Source: Candidatus Saccharimonadota bacterium (GTDB lineage Bacteria > Patescibacteriota > Saccharimonadia > Saccharimonadales > Saccharimonadaceae). Taken from it: a DNA stretch of 41,962 nt. Position numbers and translations under genes: made by a program. The stretch spans positions 1 through 41,962 of the forward strand of contig JAFWIX010000004.1 in assembly GCA_017514665.1 (NCBI GenBank). The letters run 5' to 3'. Below, one piece after another: positions 1-7,519 of this stretch. The first letter of the stretch is position 1; each line of letters begins with the position of its first letter. Under the pieces are notes generated by a model. That model ran no database searches and was not told the DNA's origin. It saw only the letters and a list, made by a program, of their open reading frames with translations.

Positions 1-1365
1 CAAACTGATGCTCCATCTACCGCTTCTACCACCTCTATTACCTTTGCTGGTAAAGTCAACACTACCAAACCTTCTGGTACTTACTCTACTTCTGTTACCT
101 TTACTGCTATTACTAATGCTCCACCAGATTATACCGCTAGATTAGATACTGGCCAAACCGTTAACGCTAAACTAAAGTCTCTAGCTGCTGGAACTACTCA
201 GACCTATACCGCGCAAGACAATCTTGTCAAATCCATTGACGTCCACCTAGAAACATCTGCCCCTACCGGATTTATTCCATCTGAAGCCAACACCATTTCT
301 TCCTCTGAGTCTAAAAACCCAATCTACATCATCTTTGATAATACTAATGACGCTGGTATCATGCACTTCTATACTGAAGGAAATCAAATCTTCTTACCTT
401 CCGATTCATCTTATACGTTCTATCAATTCCGCTCCCTCTCCGACCTCTCTGACCTTTCTGATTGGGATACTTCCAGTGTGACAAATATGACTAATATGTT
501 CTCTTCTGCCGGCTACGACGCCACCACCTTCACCCTAGACCTTTCCGGCTGGAATACTTCTAACGTGACGGATATGGGTAGTATGTTCTATTCTGCCGGC
601 GACTCCGCCACCACTTGGTCCATCGGCGACCTCTCTTCTTGGAACACTTCTAACGTGACGGATATGGGTCAAATGTTCTCTTCTGCCGGCTACTCCGCCA
701 CCACCTGGTCTGTCGGTGACCTCTCTGATTGGAGTACTTCTAACGTAACGGATATGGGCAATATGTTCTATGATGCCGGCCACTCCGCCACCACCTGGTC
801 TGTCGGTGACCTCTCTGATTGGAGTACTTCTAACGTAACGGATATGGGCAATATGTTCTTTGCCGCCGGCTACTCCGCCACCACCTGGTCTGTCGGTGAC
901 CTCTCCGGTTGGAACACTTCTAATGTGACGAGTATGGACAATATGTTCAATAGTGCCGGCTACTCCGCCACCACCTTCACTCTAGACCTCTCTTCTTGGA
1001 ACACTTCTAGCGTGACGAATATGTACCGCATGTTCCGATACGCCGGCCGCTCCGCCACCACCTGGTCTGTCGGCGACCTCTCCAGTTGGAATACTTCCAA
1101 TGTGACGAATATGGGTGATATGTTCCGTTATGCCGGTGTCCCCGTCACCACCTTCACTCTAGACCTCTCTTCTTGGAATACTTCTAACGTGACAAATATG
1201 AATCGGATGTTCGAATCTGCCGGCCGCTCCGCCACCACCTGGTCTGTAACTATTCCTCCAACCAATGGGAATAATATTAGTAATACTACCAGTAATATGT
1301 ATGGCCAAACCACATCAGTATATGGTGAACCACCTAGCGGCAAATCTTTCACTCTAGCTCAATAA
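1..1365 (+). CDS. Secreted BspA/DUF285-repeat surface protein, 5' end outside window
   Basis: The frame is open from the first base and ends at TAA 1363-1365 (454 visible residues), so the signal peptide and most of the N-terminal module lie upstream. Residues ~1-40 match the end of the N-terminal module of the next two genes (pattern TFxGKxxxxKPSGTYSTSVTFTA). From about residue 155, nine 29-30-residue units follow with the core 'TSNVTxMxxMF', the signature of BspA-like DUF285 repeats, which form beta-solenoid/LRR-like surfaces in adhesins. No LPXTG-type motif or C-terminal membrane helix is visible; the protein ends in a Ser/Thr/Asn-rich tail. Codons in the repeat part are richer in C-ending codons than in the N-terminal part, which suggests a mosaic origin. 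Adhesion is inferred from the family. Confidence 0.85.
   Translation, partial: QTDAPSTASTTSITFAGKVNTTKPSGTYSTSVTFTAITNAPPDYTARLDTGQTVNAKLKSLAAGTTQTYTAQDNLVKSIDVHLETSAPTGFIPSEANTISSSESKNPIYIIFDNTNDAGIMHFYTEGNQIFLPSDSSYTFYQFRSLSDLSDLSDWDTSSVTNMTNMFSSAGYDATTFTLDLSGWNTSNVTDMGSMFYSAGDSATTWSIGDLSSWNTSNVTDMGQMFSSAGYSATTWSVGDLSDWSTSNVTDMGNMFYDAGHSATTWSVGDLSDWSTSNVTDMGNMFFAAGYSATTWSVGDLSGWNTSNVTSMDNMFNSAGYSATTFTLDLSSWNTSSVTNMYRMFRYAGRSATTWSVGDLSSWNTSNVTNMGDMFRYAGVPVTTFTLDLSSWNTSNVTNMNRMFESAGRSATTWSVTIPPTNGNNISNTTSNMYGQTTSVYGEPPSGKSFTLAQ
462..1247 (+). repeat. Tandem DUF285 coding repeats, ~87-90 bp units
   Basis: Nine consecutive units within the surface-protein gene each encode a 'W-T/S-TS-(N/S)VT-x-M-x-x-MF-x-x-AG' block. 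The units around 711-800 and 801-890 are nearly identical at the DNA level with a 90-bp period, so slippage or unequal recombination could change copy number. Units alternate between a TLDL and an SVGDL linker, which gives the 29- versus 30-residue lengths. Confidence 0.85.
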
Positions 1366-1421
1366 AGAGACAGATTTAATATATTTTTCTTTTTGTGTTT
1401 TTTATCATTTTAGTACAGGTG

Positions 1422-1465
1422 GCTACACGGTGGTTACAATGTACCACCGATGCGACATTTAATGA
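1422..1465. repeat. Solitary right arm of the intergenic inverted-repeat element
   Basis: This stretch, 55 bp after the stop of the first surface gene, contains GGTGGCTAC and ACCACCGATGCGACA. It closely matches the right arm of the complete element at 3732-3766. No matching left arm is visible upstream, where the coding region lies. It looks like the remnant of another copy of the element. Confidence 0.5.
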
Positions 1466-1501
1466 TAATAATAAAAAGAATTTGGAACGGATCTTAAAAA
1501 A

Positions 1502-1787
1502 TAGTGACTCATCGCTGTCCCATTGCATACATTAACTCATTTCAAATCTAAAAACTCACCATAAAACTCACAAATTCATAAGCATAAACACAAAATCACA
1601 AAAAAGCCCCATTTTACAGAGGTTAAAGTGATTGGAAAAAACTCACATACCCTCCAATAAATGGGTCTTGTTGCCAAGGTAGTGCATATGGGGGTGTCAT
1701 CAATTTGCGTTTCAAAAAATACACTTTTATACCAAAATAAACATAAACACCATAAACTGTACGAAACGTACCAGCGACGGGACATCT
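1502..1787. repeat. Intergenic repeat element, copy 1, with imperfect terminal inverted repeats
   Basis: The element lies between the first and second surface genes. The left arm (1502-1530, core CTCATCGCTGTCCC) is inverted imperfectly at 1769-1787 (core CAGCGACGGGAC). The left 190 bp are almost identical to copy 3 (5645-5830). They include the block AAAAAAGCCCCATTTTACA and several AAAACTCAC motifs. The right third has diverged. No ORF of note lies inside. It could be a MITE-like element, a structured RNA or a recombination site; the sequence alone does not decide. Confidence 0.7.
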
Positions 1788-1935
1788 ATTGTTTTCTCCT
1801 ATATAAGACATACTTAAAAGATACACTTAAATATATATAACAATATGTTACATATCTCAATGTTTATTAAAGATCAAAAAAATATATAACACTTTATTAC
1901 ATAACTATTATTTTCTAAAAAAGCTTAATAAGTAT

Positions 1936-1943
1936 GATATAAT
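1936..1943 (+). promoter_or_regulatory. Extended -10 promoter of the first FISUMP gene
   Basis: TGATATAAT ends at 1943, and the ATG follows after six nucleotides, so transcription should begin at or next to the start codon. No good -35 is visible 17 bp upstream. Confidence 0.6.
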
Positions 1944-1949
1944 AGTTAT

Positions 1950-3371
1950 ATGAAAAAGGTCATCACTATTTCTACTTCTGCATTGGCTATATTGTCGATG
2001 TTTTTTATTTCTCTAAGTACCTTTAATGTAGGTAGTTCTAACTTAGCCTATGCAGACTCCAACGCCAAAGCCGAACTCAACATTGATTCTATAATTAACA
2101 TTTCAGCACCAAACACAGTTACTATCAATTGTACTCCAGGCTCTACCGCAGCAACTGCTACTTTATGTACTGGCAATGCTACAGTTAGTGTTACTACTAA
2201 TAATATTACTGGCTTTACCTTACAAATGAATGCCGCCAATGGTTCTCCTACCGCTCTTACTAATACTGGTACTTCACCTAGCGCTACTCTACCCACTTTA
2301 TCTCAATCCTATACAGCTGCTAATTTCCCCACTAACTATTGGGGCTATACAGGAGGTTTAGATAAATCAGGAGAAACCGGTGGTTATGACTGTGCATCAA
2401 ACTATTGTCCTATCCTAGCCTACGAATCTACTCCATCAAATTATGCCCCTAATCACGTAATAAAAGTCACAGACGCTCCCGCTACTACATCAAATACCAC
2501 CCTTACCTTTGGCGCCAAGATTGATGTAAGTAAGCCTTCTGGGACTTATTCAACATCAGTTACTTTCACGGCTGTAACTAATTATGTTCCACCTACAAAA
2601 CTAGCTAACGGTGTTTCTATGCAAGAAGTCACAAGCTCAGTCTGTGCTAATTCCGATACTGATGTAATCTATACCGTAGTAGATAGTAGAGACGGCAAAG
2701 AATATACCGCAGCCAAACTCCAAGATGGCAATTGTTGGATGACCCAAAATCTTGCCCTAGGTGGCTCTACTGCTATGAATCTCACCCAAGCTGACTCTAA
2801 TGTAGGACCTTCTGGCTTCACTCTTCCTGCTTCTAGTGTGACTGAAGAAGATTGGGGCGAAGCCCTTCCCGATGAACCCAACTTCTTCGACTACGCTGGT
2901 AACTACCCCTCTCAGCAATCTACTACCAAGTATGGTAACTTCTACAACTGGCCTGCCGCTACTGCTGGCTCTGGCACCAGTGCCACCATTGATGGCGAAA
3001 AAGCCCCATACTCTATCTGCCCCAAGAACTGGCGCCTCCCCAGTTACGATGACTCTACTTATGAACCTGAGGCCTATACTATGCTTAATAACTACATTAC
3101 CACTGGTACCTGGGACGATTATAACCTCGGCTGGACCGGAGTTACTACCACTGATTTTACTAACGCTCCTGTTTCTCTCGTGTTCTCTGGTACCTTCATT
3201 GGCGATTTATTTGATCAAGGCGATTTAGGCTTCTGGTGGGATTCTGCCGGTGAGAGCAGCGACAAGGCAGCCGACCTGCAGATATACAGCGGTGGACACG
3301 TATACCCGTACACATCCGGTGGCCGTAAGGACGTCGGTATGTCAATTAGGTGTATGATATCCGGTTCGTAG
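1950..3371 (+). CDS. Secreted FISUMP-domain surface protein
   Basis: 473 residues. A signal peptide (about 1-35, cleavage after AYA in 'LAYADS') is followed by the shared N-terminal module (about 36-215), which contains 'YWGYTGGLDKS' and 'CASNYCP' and is nearly identical in the next gene. The C-terminal half is a FISUMP domain (Fibrobacter succinogenes major paralogous domain). It shows 'KLQDGNCWMTQNL', 'YGNFYNWPAA', 'CPKNWRLPS' and ends with 'SIRCMISGS', the C-type-lectin-like ending of that family. No sortase motif or C-terminal helix is present, so how it is held on the surface is unclear. The start is placed 6 nt after a TATAAT with no Shine-Dalgarno. The last ~140 bp use GC-rich codons unlike the front of the gene. 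A role in surface binding is inferred from the domain type. Confidence 0.85.
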   Translation: MKKVITISTSALAILSMFFISLSTFNVGSSNLAYADSNAKAELNIDSIINISAPNTVTINCTPGSTAATATLCTGNATVSVTTNNITGFTLQMNAANGSPTALTNTGTSPSATLPTLSQSYTAANFPTNYWGYTGGLDKSGETGGYDCASNYCPILAYESTPSNYAPNHVIKVTDAPATTSNTTLTFGAKIDVSKPSGTYSTSVTFTAVTNYVPPTKLANGVSMQEVTSSVCANSDTDVIYTVVDSRDGKEYTAAKLQDGNCWMTQNLALGGSTAMNLTQADSNVGPSGFTLPASSVTEEDWGEALPDEPNFFDYAGNYPSQQSTTKYGNFYNWPAATAGSGTSATIDGEKAPYSICPKNWRLPSYDDSTYEPEAYTMLNNYITTGTWDDYNLGWTGVTTTDFTNAPVSLVFSGTFIGDLFDQGDLGFWWDSAGESSDKAADLQIYSGGHVYPYTSGGRKDVGMSIRCMISGS

Positions 3372-3418
3372 TTAACACTTCCACCACCCGGCAACCTCAT
3401 TCCAGATCAATATTTCGC

Positions 3419-3480
3419 GACATTTTTCGTACACCAAAAAATACATTTTCCGAACGCGAACAAAAGTATCATCAAAAAAT
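3419..3480. repeat. 3'-flank repeat, copy a
   Basis: The block starting GACATTTTTCGTACACC and containing CATTTTCCGAACGC lies downstream of the first FISUMP gene. It is repeated with few changes at 5582-5645 downstream of the second one, in both cases directly before the inverted-repeat element. The two FISUMP cassettes therefore share their 3' flank as well as their N-terminal module, as expected from cassette duplication. Confidence 0.75.
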
Positions 3481-3766
3481 AGTGTCTCGTCGGTGTCCCA
3501 TTCCGTACATTTGCTTAAAAAACTCACTAGAAAATTAATAAATAGGGGGACTCTTGCTTTGATTTTCTAGAACCATCAAAAAAGCCCCATTTTACAGGGG
3601 TGAAACCGATTTAAAAAACTCACTGACACTCCAGCAGATGGAAATATTTGCCAAGATAGTGCATATGGGAGTGTCACAATAATCCGTTGCACTTTTTAGT
3701 TCATTTTTTCACTGTTATTAAAATACACAATAGGTGGCTACAACATACCACCGACGCGACACCTAA
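3481..3766. repeat. Intergenic repeat element, copy 2
   Basis: The left arm at 3481 (GTGTCTCGTCGGTG) is inverted at 3751-3763 (CACCGACGCGACAC) with one mismatch. The inner blocks AAAAAAGCCCCATTTTACA, AAAAAACTCAC and GTGCATATGGGAGTGTCAC are shared with copies 1 and 3. An inner 9-bp inverted repeat, TGACACTCC...GGAGTGTCA, spans about 3624-3676. The arms here read GTCGGTG where copy 3 reads ATCGCTG on both sides, so the arms change together. Confidence 0.7.
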
Positions 3767-3853
3767 CTTTTCATAAATTACAACGGATTTTATAACACGT
3801 CACCTCTGTAAATCATTTAACAGATCTTCTACTAATAATAAACTGGAAAAAAG

Positions 3854-3882
3854 TTGTCATATAAACAAAAGCATGATACAAT
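3854..3882 (+). promoter_or_regulatory. Promoter of the second FISUMP gene
   Basis: -35 TTGTCA at 3854-3859, a 17-bp spacer, and -10 TACAAT at 3877-3882 with an upstream TG. The leader of about 20 nt contains AAGG before the ATG at 3910, so unlike its paralogue this gene appears to have a short 5' UTR. Confidence 0.7.
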
Positions 3883-3909
3883 GAAAACATAATCAGTATA
3901 AGGCCAAAT

Positions 3910-5457
3910 ATGAATAAAACTAACAAGCTCAAAAATCTTATAGGGAATGGCAACAACTTTTTGATTATCCCAATTTCAGCTTTCACCGTCTTAGCGGTGT
4001 TTTTTATTGCTTTAAGTAGCTTAAGTGTCGGTAATTCTAGCTCGGTCTACGCCGATTCTTCCGCCTCTTCAGACACCGAAGTAAACCTAAACATTGATCC
4101 AGTCATTAATATCACTGCCCCACAAATCTCTACTATCAGCTGTGTATCTTTAAATACTCTATGTACTACTAACACTACTGTTACTACAGAAACCAATAAC
4201 CGCACCGGTTACACCTTACAGCTAAATGCTACTTCTGGTTATTCTAATAGTCTTACTAATGCTGCTACTAATGAAACTATTCCTACTCTAAGCCAATCTT
4301 ATGCTTCTGGATCCTTTCCTGTAAACTATTGGGGCTATACAGGAGGCTTAGATAAATCAAGTGAAACTGGAGGATATAACTGTGCATCAAACTACTGCCC
4401 AGTTCTAGCTTATCAATCTACTGAGTCTAACTATGCCCCAAATCATGCTATAAAAGCTACGAATGCTCCTTCCAGTGATACCACTACTATTACTTTTGGC
4501 GCTAAGGCTGATACCACTAAATCTTCTGGTACTTACTCTACATCAGTTACCTTTACGGCAGTAACTAACTTCGTACCAAATCCAGATGCTCCTGTTAACT
4601 GCCAGACTAAAGTACCTAGCGTTAATTACATGCAAGAAATAAACTCTACTAATGAATCTTCAATTCTCGCTGCTATGGTAGAAGATCAACCATACTATAT
4701 TAAAGACTTTCGTGATAAAGAAACCTACTGCATCAGCAAACTCAAAGACGGCAATCTCTGGATGTTAGACAACTTAAGATTAGACCTAGTTGCCTCTCAG
4801 AACAACATCACTTCATCAAACACTAACGCTTCAGATACTTACCTAAACTACCTTAAAGGCGTAAACACTGGTACTACTTCAGACCAATATCCCACTGCTG
4901 GAGTAAGCTATTGGACTAGTAGTTATAGTTACTCTGCTCCTCTTATTGCTATTAAAAACGCTAATAACGACAACTGGAATCCAGACACCGTGGCTTCCGT
5001 TACTTATGGTAATGGTAGTGGCAAGATTGGCATCTACTATAACTACTGCGCCGCCTCTGCTGGTTCATACTGTTGGGGTAATGGTACAAGCTACACTGGC
5101 TCTCCCTCTTCAGACCCTAAATCTGGCACTCTCTACGACATAGACGCCGATATCTGTCCGGCTGGTTGGCATATGCCTACTACTACTTCTGGTAGTGGTG
5201 AATATTACTACCTATACAACACCGCTTACTCCGCCGACCAAGCCAACTTCAGAAACGCCCTCTCTACGCCTCTCTCTGGCTACTTCGGCAATGGCTCGGC
5301 GAACGATCTGGGTTCGGGCGGCTACTTCTGGTCTTCTACTTGGAACAGTACGTACCGCATGAGAATCCTCTACGTCAATGCCAGCAGTGTGCTTCCCTCC
5401 AGTAACGACGGCCGCAACTACGGCAGCTCGTTGAGGTGTATACGGAGCGGGTCGTAG
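3910..5457 (+). CDS. Secreted FISUMP-domain surface protein, paralogue
   Basis: 515 residues. The signal peptide and cleavage site (about residue 49, 'SVYADS') sit after a longer basic N-terminus. Residues about 52-225 are the shared module, with 'SYASGSFPVNYWGYTGGLD' and 'CASNYCPVLAYQS' nearly identical to the preceding gene. Residues 226-515 form a FISUMP domain: 'CISKLKDGNLWMLDNLRL', 'YNYCAAS', 'CPAGWHMPT', 'YFWSSTWNS', ending 'SSLRCIRSGS'. The N-terminal part is AT-rich in codon choice, while from about 5220 the gene uses mostly G/C-ending codons. No sortase signal is seen. Together with its neighbour and the DUF285 gene it forms a modular family in which the front is conserved and the presented end varies. 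Confidence 0.85.
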   Translation: MNKTNKLKNLIGNGNNFLIIPISAFTVLAVFFIALSSLSVGNSSSVYADSSASSDTEVNLNIDPVINITAPQISTISCVSLNTLCTTNTTVTTETNNRTGYTLQLNATSGYSNSLTNAATNETIPTLSQSYASGSFPVNYWGYTGGLDKSSETGGYNCASNYCPVLAYQSTESNYAPNHAIKATNAPSSDTTTITFGAKADTTKSSGTYSTSVTFTAVTNFVPNPDAPVNCQTKVPSVNYMQEINSTNESSILAAMVEDQPYYIKDFRDKETYCISKLKDGNLWMLDNLRLDLVASQNNITSSNTNASDTYLNYLKGVNTGTTSDQYPTAGVSYWTSSYSYSAPLIAIKNANNDNWNPDTVASVTYGNGSGKIGIYYNYCAASAGSYCWGNGTSYTGSPSSDPKSGTLYDIDADICPAGWHMPTTTSGSGEYYYLYNTAYSADQANFRNALSTPLSGYFGNGSANDLGSGGYFWSSTWNSTYRMRILYVNASSVLPSSNDGRNYGSSLRCIRSGS

Positions 5458-5581
5458 CGATTTTAGTTAGCACCCTTGCCATTTAGCAACCTCATAACTC
5501 CTTAATAAACGGATCGTAGCGAGATCACTCTTTTGCCCTAACCATCGATATATTTCCTCACAATCTGCAGAACCATTATTT

Positions 5582-5645
5582 GACATTTTTCGTACACCAA
5601 AAAATGCATTTTCCGAACGCAAACAAAAAATGTCATCAAAAAAAT
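5582..5645. repeat. 3'-flank repeat, copy b
   Basis: Second copy of the block described at 3419-3480, following the second FISUMP gene after an insertion-like 120-bp stretch. In that stretch CGG(A/G)TCGTAGCGA occurs twice, at 5448-5461 (over the stop codon) and 5511-5524. Confidence 0.7.
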
Positions 5646-5919
5646 AGTGTCTCATCGCTGTCCCATTGCATACATTAACTCATTTCAGATCTAAAAACTC
5701 ACCATAAAACTCACAAATTCACAAGCACAAACACAAAATCACAAAAAAGCCCCATTTTACAGGGGTGAAAGTGATTGGAAAAAACTCACATACCCTCCAA
5801 TAAATGGGTCTTGCCGCCAAACTACTGCATATAGGAGTGTCACAAAAAGCCGTTGTAAAAATGAATTCTTTTTTAGCTCTTTTCCTGAAGTGGTCACAAT
5901 GGGACAGCGATGAGACACT
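5646..5919. repeat. Intergenic repeat element, copy 3, perfect 23-bp terminal inverted repeats
   Basis: The left arm 5646-5668 (core GTGTCTCATCGCTGTCCC) is repeated exactly in inverted orientation at 5897-5919 (core GGGACAGCGATGAGACAC). The interior matches copy 1 over most of the left two thirds. No target-site duplication is obvious at the borders. The right arm lies 84 bp before the transposase start, and an ATG at 5910 falls inside the arm. The perfect arms make this the best preserved copy. Confidence 0.8.
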
Positions 5920-5990
5920 TTGCCGAAAAACTTAATTTTTCCTGCAACGAAAAAAACGGCTTTTTAAAGTATAGCATTATGTTAATATCA

Positions 5991-5996
5991 TATAAT
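5991..5996 (+). promoter_or_regulatory. -10 element of the transposase gene
   Basis: TATAAT is followed by six nucleotides and the ATG at 6003. No Shine-Dalgarno is present, so a leaderless transcript is likely. There is no upstream TG here, unlike most promoters in the window. Confidence 0.5.
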
Positions 5997-6002
5997 ATTA
6001 GG

Positions 6003-7157
6003 ATGAAAAGAAAAATAAACTCCAACCAAAAATACAAAATAATAAAACTATATTATGAAGGTGAATCTGCTGAGGCATTATGTCGTAATTATCATATTGC
6101 CCATAGCACCCTTTATAAATGGATTGCAGATCATCCAAAAGAAAGTATGATCCGGGCTAGACTAAAAAAAGAAAAGCCAGTTAATGTCCCTTATTTAATG
6201 AGTCATGCAAAAAAATTAGAAGCAGAACTAGAATTCTTGCATCGTACTGTCACTAATAAAATACCCTTAAGGGAACGCATGAAGATTATAGACGACGAAT
6301 ATGGCAAAGAAAGCCTTAGAGTACAATGTGATGCCCTTGGCGTAAACCGGGCAACCTACCTAAATCGTAAATATCGCAATAAAAATGAAGATGCCTGGTT
6401 TATAAAACGTGAAGCTAGATATACTGAACTCATTCGTAAAATCTACGAAGAGAGTGGCCATGTTTACGGAGCAAGAAAGATTACCGCGATCATGCAAAAG
6501 AAAGGTTACCCCACTTCTGAGAAGTATGTCCGTAATCTTATGGCGCATGCCGGTTTAATTAGTGCAAGAAGTACTGCTCATAAAGCACATTTAGTAGTCG
6601 CGAGAAGGATGCGTGAAGCAGCTCATTCTAGCCAGACCTTTAAACCAATCGCCCCTAATCAGGTCTGGGTTAGTGATGTTACAGCTGTTTGTGTACGCGG
6701 CCATTACTATTTTGTCTGTGCGTATATAGACCTGTTTTCTAGAAAAGTAGTAGGGTATAGAGTAGGCAAAAGCAATAGCGTTCAATTAGTTAAAAGAGCT
6801 TTCGTCAAGGCTTTCAACGATAGACATCCAGATGGCCAGCTTATTATTCATACGGATAACGCATGCATTTATACTTCATACAGCTTTAACAAGACCTTAA
6901 GAGAATATAATGTAGAGCACTCTTTTTCTCGTCCAGGAACCCCTCACGATAATGCCGTAGCAGAGACTTTCTTTAATACTCTAAAACGCGAATCAATACT
7001 CCGCACAGATTACCCGCGTTCATATCGTGAGCTAAATAGCCGAGTGGATACATTTATAGAGTGGTATAATTCTAAAAGACTACACGAACACTTACGATAT
7101 ACAACGCCAGATGCCTTCGAAAAGTCTTATAAAGATAAATCTGCTGCCTCAGCTTAA
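6003..7157 (+). CDS. IS3-family transposase, fused OrfAB in one frame
   Basis: 384 residues from the ATG at 6003. An N-terminal helix-turn-helix (about 5-45, 'YEGESAEALCRNYHIAHSTLYKW') resembles OrfA. The C-terminal part is an rve integrase core with D225 ('VWVSDVTAV'), D285 ('IIHTDNACI') and E321 ('NAVAETFFNTLKRE'), giving the DD(35)E spacing of IS3 elements. IS3 members usually make OrfAB by -1 frameshifting; here the whole protein is one uninterrupted frame, as in a minority of the family. An in-frame ATG at 5910 is rejected as the start because it lies inside the inverted repeat arm. I could not find convincing terminal inverted repeats of the IS itself, so it may be a decayed or domesticated copy, although the reading frame is intact. 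Confidence 0.85.
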   Translation: MKRKINSNQKYKIIKLYYEGESAEALCRNYHIAHSTLYKWIADHPKESMIRARLKKEKPVNVPYLMSHAKKLEAELEFLHRTVTNKIPLRERMKIIDDEYGKESLRVQCDALGVNRATYLNRKYRNKNEDAWFIKREARYTELIRKIYEESGHVYGARKITAIMQKKGYPTSEKYVRNLMAHAGLISARSTAHKAHLVVARRMREAAHSSQTFKPIAPNQVWVSDVTAVCVRGHYYFVCAYIDLFSRKVVGYRVGKSNSVQLVKRAFVKAFNDRHPDGQLIIHTDNACIYTSYSFNKTLREYNVEHSFSRPGTPHDNAVAETFFNTLKRESILRTDYPRSYRELNSRVDTFIEWYNSKRLHEHLRYTTPDAFEKSYKDKSAASA

Positions 7158-7348
7158 TGGATAAGATGTCATTCATAAGTATTGGACATTTGTCCGATAT
7201 AACAGGGAAAAACCTCAGAACAAGGGGGTTCAGATTCCAACTTTTTTCATTTTTTTAACCCCATTTTTTCACTTTTTTATTCCACTGTCCAATCAACTAC
7301 CCCTGGAGACGTGGACATGGGGGTTCGGATCGCATACAGCGCATCAGT
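7158..7348. other. Intergenic stretch after the transposase
   Basis: No gene seen. It contains the palindrome GGACATTTGTCC (around 7183), an 8-bp inverted pair ATTGGACA...TGTCCAAT about 100 bp apart, and a direct repeat GGGGGTTC(A/G)GAT. These may be remnants of the right end of the insertion sequence, but no partner was found on the left side. Confidence 0.35.
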
Positions 7349-7433
7349 TGGTGCCCGGAGTGGGACTTGAACCCACACGAGTTTCCTCATTCGATTTTAA
7401 GTCGAACGCGTATACCAATTCCGCCATCCGGGC
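7349..7433 (-). tRNA. tRNA-Leu (anticodon TAA)
   Basis: The minus strand gives an 85-nt class II tRNA with a GCCCGGA/TCCGGGC acceptor stem, A discriminator, encoded CCA, a short variable arm and anticodon loop CTTAAAA. It bounds the surface-protein/IS island on the right. Confidence 0.95.
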
Positions 7434-7486
7434 TTACATCCATCTTATCATAAGTTTTCGATATTTCCAATATAGTAAGAAACAAT

Positions 7487-7494
7487 GATATAAT
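7487..7494 (+). promoter_or_regulatory. Extended -10 promoter of the phosphatase gene
   Basis: TGATATAAT ends at 7494; a second TATAAT lies at 7501-7506. An ATG at 7496 lies between them and is upstream of any likely transcription start, so the ATG at 7520 is favoured. Confidence 0.5.
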
Positions 7495-7519
7495 AATGCA
7501 TATAATTAAATTACATCGC

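Noticed and set aside
1502-1787. CRISPR array from repeated AAAACTCAC motifs
   Set aside because: The motif copies are short, irregularly spaced and have no unique spacers of constant length; no cas genes nearby.
1422-5919. Integron attC sites
   Set aside because: Cassette-like layout and one RYYYAAC-type heptamer (3760-3766) raised the idea, but the matching GTTRRRY is not at the other end, and no integron integrase is in the window.
5910-6002. Longer transposase start at ATG 5910
   Set aside because: The ATG is inside the perfect inverted repeat arm, and a TATAAT at 5991-5996 lies just before the better start at 6003.
1950-7157. Complete diversity-generating retroelement
   Set aside because: No reverse transcriptase, accessory gene or template repeat was found in the window; only target-like 3' ends are present.
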